DNA of 64,000 bases from Solanum dulcamara (taxonomy: Eukaryota > Streptophyta > Magnoliopsida > Solanales > Solanaceae): assembly GCF_947179165.1 (NCBI RefSeq), contig NC_077245.1, positions 17,020,740 through 17,084,739 on the forward strand, given 5' to 3'. Under the pieces are notes generated by a model. It was not told where the DNA came from. It ran no database searches and saw only the letters and a program-made list of their open reading frames with translations. Position 1 is the stretch's first letter; every line of letters starts with the position of its first letter. Both the position numbers and the translations under genes were made by a program. Of this stretch, positions 12,301 through 24,300 are shown in pieces.

Positions 12301-15300
12301 ACATGAGTGATAGCAAAAATTCAAACTACTGTTTTTTTGTTCTTTATACAGTTCTTAGTATAGAGACTCTTTTATCAATAATAGTTCTCATTCTGCGCAT
12401 CAAAAAGACATCAAAGGGCCAATTAATTCTGGAATTTTTGCTCAAATATCACCCATTTTGAGGACGAATTTCATGTACAGGAGAGACAGGTTGCTTCTTT
12501 CCATCTTCACAAAATATTATGTTATAGAACCATATTATGAAATTTGAGTAGAGGTGTTAAACAATTCTAGATGGATAATCCTCTTCAGTTATCCTATCAT
12601 GAGTTAGTTTAATCTGGCTTCAAATTTTCATGTTATTACAACAGGATGAGAAATGGTTAAATTTCTCCTTTGCCAGGTAATGTGGAAATTGGAAATGGAT
12701 ATGGAGTGCCAGGTGGAGGTGCTTATTACAGTGCCTCAAATACCGATGTGTCGATCTCCAGTAAGACTGGCTTCCTGTTCTATGGGCAATGTGTTTATCA
12801 TCTTGTTCAAAATTCTATATTAGATTCTTTGAGTTATTTGTTTTTTGCTTTTTCATGTTCAGAGACAAGTACAATCACTGGTCATAGAACAAATCAACAT
12901 GGTACAGACCCTAATGGGGGTTCTGAACATAATTGTGTTGGTAAAGAATTGCCTGAATACCTCAAGCAGAAGTTGAAGGCTCGAGGTATTCTGAAAGATG
13001 ATTCAAAAATAGAGAACCAAGGCATATCAATCAATGTAAGCTAGTTATGCATTACATACTGTCTTCCTAATCCCTGTTTAAATTTTCACATATTTCAGAT
13101 GGTGCTGGCTTACTAGAATCTTGAATTTGACTTCCTTTGTCTTCTGACTTTTGTGATAAACCAAAATTTCTTTCTTTTTTCATTGGTTCTCACTTCTTAT
13201 GAGATACTTGTTGTCGATTATTAGTAACCTCTTTTTTCAAGAACTCATTTCTCATTATCCTATTGCTCTCCTCATACTTTTAGTCTCTTGAAAATGAAGT
13301 GTTCCTAACAATTCTCTTCTGAAATAAATCTGAACATTTCAGAGCTCAAAGGCACAATTATCAAAGACATCCGATGCCACCTTGCCTGTGGGATGGGTGA
13401 GTTATGGCTTAATATACTTGTTTTAAGCTTTCCTTTTGAAGGTCTTGATTGATTGCTTTTTTGTGCCAGACAGCTATACCTGAATAGAATTACGGAATAT
13501 TAGCTTATGTTCTGTTAAAGCTTCAATATAATATCTCTCTTATTTATTTACTTATTGATATTTTGGCAATTAGAGCATTTGTACTCTTTAGTTCTTTCAA
13601 TTTCTTGTCTGGTCCTTGAAAGCAGTGTTTTGGACGGCGAAAGGCGACAAAAGGCTACAAGGGTCAGACCAGTGAGGTGCTCGCCCTTTTGAATTGAGGC
13701 ACCAATTAATACCAAAAACTTAAAATATTTAATTGCATATATAAATCACCAAAATCTCAATAGCAATAACATATTTGCGAATATTTCAATTCAAAAACTA
13801 ATAGTAGATACCAAAAGAAAATTGGATCAGACGCTATTGAAATTGCTATTTATGGACAAATAAATACTGTATTAATTAGTATAAAATTAAATTGAGTTGG
13901 GCAGAAATTAAAATAGGACTAGATTTTTTTTTAAAAAAATCGGCAGATTGCAGTATGCAGAAATAAAAAACAGAGGAGTTAATAACAGAGTAACACTGCT
14001 AACTGCACAGTAACCTGCCAGAAAGAAGAAGAGAAGAACAGAAGTCGAAAAAGAAGAAGCAAAAAAAGCTGACTGTGGCTGAAGAGAGGCTGTGAAGCAG
14101 AGGAGAAAGAAGAAGAAAGAAGAAGACGAGAGAAGAAGACATACCTGAAGGCTGAAGCTGAGGAGAAGTCCTGTGCTGAAGAGAAAATTGGAGAAGAGAG
14201 TTGCGAGTCATGTCTGGTTTTAAAAACCCTAATACTGCCTTTTAATTATCAAGTCATGTCTTTTTTAAAAAATAAAATAAAAAGGCAACAATGGTGTCAC
14301 CTTGCCTCGCCGCGTCCCCACTCGCCATTTCTCGCCTTTGCGAGGTCGCCACGCCTCACCAGTAATAGGCGTGAAGCCTTCGCCTCGCCACACCTTGCCT
14401 CTCGCCAAAGGCGCAAAGGCAATCTCCTTTGAGAACACTGCTTGAATGCTTTGACAGCTGAAAGTGTATCGCTTGCGACTTATATTTAACTAATCTCCCT
14501 CCCGACACACTTTCCACAATTGCCTTTGTTATGAGCTCCATTTTTATTTCTTGAAAACACTAATTCTTCCCCCATTCTGTAACTCCCACCGTGAAGATGA
14601 CCCTTTTATTGGGGTCATTCAATACCCTCACATTCCAATATAGGATCCTAACATCCATAGATACTTTTTTTTCTTTCCCCAAACTCTCCCACCCTCCATC
14701 AACTCACTCTTCTCCCTCTACTTCTAAATCTTTCATACACCACAATTCTATCTCTTTTTTGTTGGGTTTTCGTCACTCTCCTTACCACCCCTCCCAATTG
14801 TTCTACTCACTTTCTCAACCTCATTAGCATCTTTTCAATGTCATTCAAGAGGCAGGGTTCTGGAAAGATGTAATCATATCTAGACATGGAAGGTTTAATC
14901 AATAGTGCACAGAGACCTCTACTCTCCCTAATGGAGGGGAACTTTGTGGAAGGGTATTAGGAAGCTGTGGGACACCTTGATCAGCATGCTCACTTTGAAG
15001 TGGGTAATGGTTTACTACTAAAATTTTGGACAAACAAATGGCTTGGCAATACCACTCTTCCGATTTGTTCAGAATAGCTCATGATCCCAACTTGGATTTG
15101 ACACTCAGAAGAAACATGCATGATTGGGAAGTGAATGATTTGCTAGATATTTTTGCAAGACTCCAAAATTGTCACATAAATCCCAGGTCGCTGACAAGCT
15201 TAAATGGTGATACCACAGAGAAGGAATCTATACAGTTAAGGAAGGTTACCATCAATTATGCTCCAGAAACCCCATGATCCTGGAAGCTCATTTGGAGGAC

Positions 15301-18300
15301 CTAAGGTTGTATGTTTTACTTGGACAACTCTATAGGAGGCATGTCTTACTTAAGATAACCTAAAGAAAAGGAAAATCCAACTTCCAAACAGATGCCATAT
15401 GTGCAAAAAGGAGGATGAAACCACCAGTCAGCTCCTTCTTCACTATGAGGTGGCCTCAGAAATATGAAAAATGTTTTTTGTCTCTTTGGTCTTAAATGGA
15501 CCGCACCCCTCTCAGTTAAGGATGCGTAAGAGAGTTGGAGCCTATGAAAAGTTGACAAAGCCATTAAGAAAATCTGAATCATGATCCCTTCTTGCATTTT
15601 TTAGTGTATCTGGTTAGAAAAGAATAAGAGATGTTTAGAAAGCAGTGAAAATTACATATTAGGGTAGAAGATTAGAAGGGTTAGAGGGTGTTGTGCTTAG
15701 GCTTGTTAGTGATTGTTGTAGTAATAGTCATACGCTAGTTTCTTTCTTGTAGACTTTACACTGTTGTTGTATTTACTGTGATGCTTTCTTCATGGTTTTC
15801 TTCTTTTATTACTTCGTTTTGATGCACTTGAGCCGAGGGTCTTTCGGAAACAACCTCTCTACATCTATGAGGTAGTGGTAAGGTCTCCATATACTCTACC
15901 CTCCCTAGACCCCACTTAGTGGGATTTCACTGAGTATGTTATTGATGATTTGACGTCAATTTTTTTAGGTATTTTGAAGCAAGGTGTTTGGTCAATTTGT
16001 TTAGTTAGTTCAGTCTGTATCCTGTTGTTTATGCACAACAATTTCAGGACTTTATTAGCTCACTAGTTCAGGCTTAGATAGTTTGTACAGTCAGCTAGAG
16101 ATTTTTTTCATCTCCAATGCCAAATCTTGTAATTCTTGCATCTTCTTGATGCCTTTTATCAATACCACTTACTTCATCAAAATAATGTGGCAAGACAAAG
16201 ACTCTATAGGAGGGAGACAAAGAATTATAGGAAACAGATGGATTAAGGGTGGTTGTTGCAAGATCTGACTCCTTTTCTGTAAACAATAGACATCTATCTC
16301 ATTAAGAAACGTAGATAACTCACTAGAAGAAGAAGATTTAGCTGCGGCAGACTGCATGATGGCTTCTTATGCTTCATCTATTCTATTTCTTCTGAGTAAG
16401 TTATCAAATCAGACCTATCCAAACGCCCAACAGTCTCCCCCTAAATTCTTTCTCCAAGTTTACTTTCAACAATGGAACTAGGAAAAACCATCTCTTCTTT
16501 CTTATTATTCTCCCCTTAAAGAGGTGATGGTGTAATGCTGAAATAGGGCTCATAACTTGAAGGGTAACATCCATGCTGACAGAATCTCCTAGGAGGGTGA
16601 TAACATATGTACCCTTTCTGTGTTGGAGAATACCCAATAAAACATTTAAGAGCTCTAGGATCTAGTTTCCCAAAGTTTAGTATGAACAAAGCAAACACCC
16701 AAATACCTTTGGAGGAACAGTAAAGTCATTCTTAGACTTTAAAGCTTCCAAGGGACTCTGAAAATTGAGGATTTCAAGTGGCATTTGTATTGATGAGGTA
16801 GGCGGCTACTAGAATGGCATCGCCCAGTAAGGCTTTGGCAGATTCATGGTAAACAAAAGGGATCTTGCTACTTCTAACGAATGCCTATTTTTTCTTTCTG
16901 TGGCCTCATTTTGTGCACTAGTATAAAGACAACTAGTTTGATGGATTATCTCAAAAGATTCCAAGTAAGCTTCAAAGTCTTATCCATGTATTCTGTGCCA
17001 TTATCAGTTCGAAAGATCTTATCTTAGTATCACACTGAGTACAAATCATCTTATGAAATGATTGAAAATAGGAAAAAACTTCAGTTTTGGCATTTAACAG
17101 ATTACCCATGTCGTTCAGTGCAACAATCAATAAAGGTAACAAATTATCGATTATCAGACAAAGAAAGTGTTTGAGTAGGACCCCATACATTGGAATGAAT
17201 AATCAAAAAAGAAATTGTACTACTATTATAAACCATGAAGATTTCAAGAAGAAGAAAAAACTTTGTAACTTTTTTATATTTCTTGATTAATATACAAACC
17301 ATGAGAATGATACTTATACAATGAGTCCTAAGACTAAAAGGAAAGACAATATCATATAATCAATTACATTCAATACAATATCATTCTACTCCTATAATTA
17401 AGATATCAATATCAATCAACACAACTACAATTTGATTATCGTAGTAATCAACTCATGTGTTTGGTATGTTCTAATTTTCCATAAATTGTGTACTTCACTT
17501 CAAAGAAGCACACACTTTACTTCTCTCTTTTCACTTCAATTATTGTGAGAAATATATGAGAAAAATATTATTGAATTGTGTCTCTACATTATTACACAAT
17601 CCTTTACCAAGTAGGATACTATTTACCTATTTCTATTCCTATTATAAGTAGGATTGTATATACCTATTCCTATTCTAAAGCTCCCCCTCAAGCTAGTACA
17701 TATAAGTCATATGTCCCTAGCTTGTTACAAATGTAATTAATACGAGGACTAATGAGGGGCTTGGTGAGATATCTGCAAGTTGATCACTCGACTTCACAAA
17801 ATTGACAGTCAATCTCAATGTGTTTAGTTTTCTTATGAAATACTGTATTTGATGCATAATGTCAGTCAATCTCAATGTGCTTGGTCTTCTCATAAAATAC
17901 TGGATTTACGACATAACGTCAATAAAACACAGAGTGATGAATTACTTAATTGCAGTGTTGAACTTCCCAAATCAAGTTTGAGAAGACTATTTCAGACCAT
18001 AGAGTGACTTACACAATCGACATACAAGGCTACCAGACTCCCCTTGAGCAACAAAATTAGGTGGTTGCTCCATATAGACTTCTTTTTAGAGATCACTGTG
18101 GAGAAAAACATTCTTAATGTCCAACAAATTAAAAGGCCAATGGAGAATGACAACTATAGATAGAAAAAGGCGGACATATGCTATTTTAGCCATGAGAGAG
18201 AATATTACTCTAATCCAGCCCAAATATCTGAGTATGCCTTCTTCTTTTTTTGGTGAAAGTAAATCTAAACAGAAAGAAAACACTATAGAAAAACTCAAAT

Positions 18301-21300
18301 CTCTCGGAAACAATGCAATGGACGCTGGAAAGTGCTTGAAATCTGGTATAAAATATATGAAACGTCTCGAAATCAAGAGATGAGTAGATCTTAAAACAAG
18401 AAAGTCACCGTAAACTGGCCGAAACATGCTCATGCCCTAGATTATTAGATTTGATGGTTGAAAGTGGTCACAATCTAAGAAATAAAATTATATGGGTAGG
18501 GTCAGAATGATGGCATGACCCTACTGAGAAAGAGAATGATATAGGTAGAGTCGGAATGATGGCACGACCCTATTAGAAATAAAAATTATATGGGTAGGGT
18601 CGGAATGATGGCATGACCCTACACAAATAAAAAAGTAGTCACCGGAAAGATGGCACGGTGTTACGCAAATCGGATGTGAAAAAGTAGTCACCAGAAAGAT
18701 GGTACAGTGCTACACAAATCGAATATGAAAAAGTAGTCAGCGGAAAGATGGCATGGTGCTAGACAAGTAAGATATGAAAAAGTAGTCACCGGAATGATGC
18801 ACGGTGCTACACAAATTACATAGGAGAAAGTAATCCGGAAAAATGCACTGTACTATGCAAATTAAATATGAAAAAAAATAGTCACTGGAAAGATGCACAA
18901 AATCTCTTGAAAGAGAAAAAACATTCATGTTTTCTCTCCCTGATTTGCAGATCTCTGTTCTCGAAACACAGTAACTTGTAAATAGTCACTGGAAAAATAC
19001 ACGGTGACCCCAACTTTTGCGAACATAATCATTGGCCAGATGGGCGGCATATATGGGTAATAGCCTCCTGCTAGCAGCGGAAGCTTTTTTGATTCTCTAC
19101 CAAGATCTTGAGGTTCTGATACCATGTGAGAAATATATGAGAAAAATATTATTGAATTGTGTCTCTACATTATTACGCAAAGACATTATTCATAGACACT
19201 ATAATACAATCCTTTACCAAGTAGGATACTATTTACTATTTTTATTTCTATTAATATTCCTATTTCTATTCATCCTCTAAGTAGGATTGTATATACCCAT
19301 TCCTATTCTAACAATTACCATAGATGTTGTTGCTCTTTTGTGCTTTTGCTTTTAAAAACAGTGATGTTTATGGTGTTGATATTTGCCTGTAATTTGAGAA
19401 TGCAGATCGAAGCCAAGGACCCTACAAGTGGTGCTTTATATTATTATAATGGAAGTACTGGGAAAAGTCAGTGGGAAAGACCTATTGAGGCTCCTGCACA
19501 AGTTTCTGGGGTGTGTTCGGGACTTCCTGAATATTGGCAGGAGGTTCTTGATGAATCAACTGGTATGCTATGTATCATAACTTTGCGAGCTGTTTACTTG
19601 CTTCATGTTATTTGTGGATGGAGAAGATTAGAGATTAGAACACTCGGAAAAGAAATTGAGTTTAGATAGATATTTTTGAACATTCATTTATTTTCTCCTG
19701 TGTTGGCTGATCCTTTTCAATGTGAATCCTGATGCTGTTATTTCTCAAAAGATTTTGGCTTCCCCTTTTTTTTGGATAATTGCTTTTGTCAGGCTCGTTC
19801 CATTCTTTAGCTGCACAATTTTTAAAAAATGTCCTTTTCGATAAGATAAAAAGTAAGAAGGAGAGACTACGTGACCATTCTCAAAAGAAGTAAAATAGGG
19901 GAGACTATGGTAATGTTTCATTGTTGATAAATATAGGACCTTTAAATGTAAAAAGGAAAAAAATAACAATAAAGAAAGACAAAGGGTGATTCAGGCTTAC
20001 AAATAAATGCTAGGGGAATTTTGTGAACTACCTTTATTTTATACATTGGAAAGTTTTTAACGCACAATGGTTGTGAGAAAGTTGATAATATCAAAGGGTT
20101 TGAAGAATGGGAATCATTTATTGCTACTAAAAAATGAGGCACTTGTTGCTGGCAAGTATGCAACTCAAGTGAAGAACTATACGAGAATAGTCTGGGCCCA
20201 AGCCAGGAACAACAATCATTAACTTCTCCCGACTGATCAGACCCAAGCGAATATCCAAGTGGCCATTCATTTGTAGGTTACGACAAATGAAATTGTTAGT
20301 TACTCAATAGAAGTGTCATATTGGTACAGAACGATATTTGTAAGTTCGAAGCTCTTTGGCATGAATGGAAGGATTTGGAGATATAGCTGAATGATTCTAG
20401 ACCAATCACAACCCTCTTTTTTTTTTGGTAAGTAAAAACCAAAAGGTCCTGAAGTGCTTTAATTGTAAATCTAGGGACTAAAGTTGTGATAAACCTTAAA
20501 CTCATGAATGTGAAGTGTAATGTTGCTCAGAGCATGAGACACAGATAAAAAACACAAATTGATAAGTTGGTTCTACCTTTGGTGACCTACTGCCGTCATC
20601 TTGATATTCTTCTTTCCTTTTTCCCTTTTTTTAAAAAAAAATTCCCCCCATCATTGCTGTAATTATATCCTGATATATTAAGGTAAAAGCTGTGTTTTAT
20701 GATTAAAAATAGCGGAAGGTGCAGTAATGCTTGGAATGAACACATGCTGATTTTCCAAACCCCTAAATCCGTAGGTCCTGTTACATTTCTCCTTTATCAT
20801 AGTGGGGCTTTTCCATTTACTACCACTGGGATCTCTGTGCATCATATGTTACATGCCTCTTTTTCATTCTCCTTTTAAATTGGTGAGGAGTGTAACTAGT
20901 AGTACATTGTGTTCCTTTGCTGCTAGACTAATGAACAAAGAGGATCTTATCTAAGATATTAGACTTAGCTGGTCACAGTGTTAGGATTATTAGAGAAGGA
21001 TTGAGTCACAGGACGAGAAAATCAAAATCAACTTCCTTTGATTTTCCCTTGCCTTTGTTCGAATTCTTAGATCAACCTAGTTTGTATATAAATTCAGCTC
21101 GTCAAAGGGAAGCTGAAACCTGAGCGTTCAATGGAAGAGAGAACTCTTATCTCTTGTTTTTGGTTGAAAATCTGCGTACGTCTTATTCCTCAAATCCTCC
21201 TTTAAATAGGAGTCTTACTACAGCAAGAGGAAGCCTAATCCTTCTGAAACTAGGAAACATAAATCCTATTCTAGACTAATAAGAAAACTGCTAACAATAA

Positions 21301-24300
21301 AATTAAATTCTTCCTATTCTAGAATAATAAGAAAACTACTAACAATATAATTAAATTCTTAATTTATTTGGCTTTCTGTCGCTCATATTTCTTGCCCACA
21401 AATGCTTCTACAACACACAGTTTTGATTGTCATCGGTATTTAATCATCAAAGCAATCCAAGTGCAAATTTTGTTGTTTGAGCTCTTCACATTTTATATCA
21501 TAATGACCCTATGTTTTCTATTATTCAAACTGTTTGCAGGTCAAAAATATTACTATAACTCACAGACTAATGTATCACAATGGGAACATCCTTCTAAACC
21601 ACAGCAGGTTGCCATTCAGCACTGTGATAGAGCAGTCACCAACAATGCAACTAATGTAACTCGGGTTGACCAAGCTTCCACATTCCAGAGATGCATTGAA
21701 TGTGGTGGATGGGGTGTGGGCCTTGTACAATCATGGGGTTACTGCAAACATTGCACTCGGTATGTTGTCATTGCATATATTTCTCTTTTTGACATTTTTG
21801 TGTTTATTTGTCTCGTCTTTGTTTTCGTATAATGCTACTGCATATGAGTCCTTTTGCTTGAGTAAGATCCAATGGAACTTAAACTTATAGCGCAACTTTT
21901 AGGGCTTTCTTGTTTTTGCCCCTTATTTACTTGTTAATTTACTTCACTGTCCATATGTGCAATCCAACATCAGCCACATCCAGTTGATTTAGAAGGGTTC
22001 TTTGAGTTTAGTGTTTTCGGTTTGATGTAACAATTTGATTATCCAATCAAAACCTTAAGGGAATGGTGGAGTGGAACCAGACATTACTTAAGCAATGACG
22101 GACAAGTGTATTTTCAAGCACCCTTCTATATGTGTAACTCAGTTCTCAAGTTTACACATGGATTGAAGACTTCTATTTTTGTCTTTTTATTTTTTTTAAA
22201 TATAGAGTTGACCCGATGTAAAGAGAGATCAAACTCATCAGGCTAAAGAATGGGCCTTGAGTTGAGAGAGAAGAGATGACTTAATATGATAAGGACTGGA
22301 GCAAAGGTAATGGTTCGAGGGGTTGAGTTGCTAGAAAAGCATAGAGCAACACAGTTGGCAGAGAGAAGACGGTTTTGCAAATGGTCTTACCAAAGTTTGG
22401 TTATGATACCATGTGAAATAGTCTGAGCAATTTTTCAAGGCAGTAAATCAATGGGTGGAGTGGCCCAACATGTTTTAAATCCTTTTAAGAACTCTTGCAG
22501 ACCAAAAGAACAAACCTATTTTCTTAAAGGTTCTTTTCAACTTTAGCAAACGAAATATTCAGCTGTTAGGTGTTATGTCTCAGAACAACAACAACATACC
22601 CAGTGAAATCCCACTAAGTAGGATCTGTGGAGGGTAGAGTGTACACAGACCTTACCACTACTTCATGGAGATAGAAAGACTGTTTCTGAAAGACCCCCGG
22701 CTCAAGTGTATCAATCTCAAGTAGAGGAAGAAGAAAACAATGAAGAAAGCATAGTCATTAATAAGAAAAGCAGTGCCAAGTCTACAAGAAAGGAATACTG
22801 ACAAACATCAAAATAGTGTGATAATTGAAAACACAATAAACTACATATGATAAGAACTACAAGGGTACGACTAGTACTATGACTACTATCTCTCTACCCT
22901 AATACGCGATCTCCACTCCTTCCTATCTAGAGCCATGTCCGAGTAATATGAAGTTGCACTATGTCATGTCTAATCACCTCTCCTCAGTACTTCTTCGACC
23001 TCCCTCTACCCCTTTGTTTGCTCTCTACAACCGGCCTCTCACATTTCCTCACTGGGGCGTCATCGCACCTGCTCTGCACATGTCCAAATCATCTCAATCT
23101 CGCTTCCCTCATCTTGTCCGCCACAGAAGCCATTTCCACTTTCTCCCGGATAACCTCATTTCTAATCTTGTCACTCCTAATATGCCCACATATCCATCTC
23201 AACATCCGCATCTCCGCAACATGCATCTTTTGCACGTGTGAGTTCTTGACTGGCCAGCACTTCACCCCATACAACAAAGACGATTTAACCATCACTCTAT
23301 AGAACTTTCCTTTAAGTTTAGGTGGTACCTTCTTAGTACACAAGACTCTCGAGGCAAGCCTCAATTAACCATGCAGCCCCATTGCGATGTGTGACATCAT
23401 CTTTAATGCCCCCACTACTTTGAATTACGGACCCAAGATACTTAAAACTCTCTCTCTTGGGAATAATCTGTGTGACAAGCCTTATTTCCACATCTGCTTC
23501 ATGCGACACAACAACATTTGTACTCTAAATATTCCGTTTTGGTCCTGCTCAACCTGGACCCTTTGACTCCAAAGTCTGTCTCCAAACCTCCAACCTAGTA
23601 TTAACTTCGTCCTGTGTCTCATCAATCACAACTATGTCTTCTGCAAATAGCATACACCATGGATCATTTATTCCTTCACAATTCAATAGTAGAAGATCTT
23701 TGAAACATGTCTTTCTTGATTTTGACAAAGTTGGATCATGTCATTCAGTATAAAAGATGCATATGAAAGCTGGAGTTCATGGAAAGCTGGTAAAGCCATC
23801 AAGAAAATCTGAATTATGGTGCCTGCCAGTGTAAGCAAAAGCAAAAAGCGCAAAAAGCACAAAAAAGCTCTAAGGTCCGTTGGGGTTTTAAGCGCAAATA
23901 AAGCGTGAGCTTTAATGAGAAAAGGCCCCGGGGGAGAAAAAAATTCAAATGTAAATGTTTAGTCCCAGACTAATAATTATAAGCATGAATGACAAATATA
24001 TGAACAAAGAAAGTGAAAAAATTGCAATAAAGCGAAATATCAATTGTTTAGTGTCACCTTTGGCAAGGAAAAGTATGTCTTAGAACCTTGATGATGACAC
24101 TGAAACGCACCTTTGGCGAGGCAAAACTCAACATGATTTTGAAGGTATGTCTGGGCTACATGTCAACTGGATGAAAAGCTTCATGTATCTAGTAAATGAA
24201 GTACCAAACATAGAAATTTTGAAGTCAATACTTGGAGGTGAAGTGGGTGTCCTCCCAACCACATACTTGGGTATATGCCTTTGGGGGCAAAATCCAAGTC

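Larger units (their letters stand above)
13397..19405 (+). other. 6-kb intron inside WW1, packed with transposon fragments
   Basis: It starts GTGAGT directly after the Trp281 codon and ends TGCAG before the ATC codon of Ile282. It contains a hAT-like MITE, an L1 fragment, an RTE 3' end, a copia integrase fragment and a non-autonomous copia element (listed separately). The LINE and copia pieces lie in both orientations. Confidence 0.8.

Noticed and set aside
13999..14211. 70-residue Ser/Phe-rich minus-strand frame
   Set aside because: It is the complement of a GA-rich segment inside the hAT-like MITE.
14591..14827. 78-residue Ser/Pro-rich frame on the plus strand
   Set aside because: No homology recognised; C/T-rich sequence in an intron next to an L1 fragment.
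18600..18900. Regularly spaced repeats that resemble a CRISPR array
   Set aside because: Units are directly adjacent and diverged, with no unique spacers or cas genes. The array lies inside a plant copia element.
23828..24100. CAGTGT...ACACTG pair, considered as a complete hAT MITE
   Set aside because: The 8-bp flanks (GTGCCTGC and AAACGCAC) do not match, and the family motifs extend past ACACTG.
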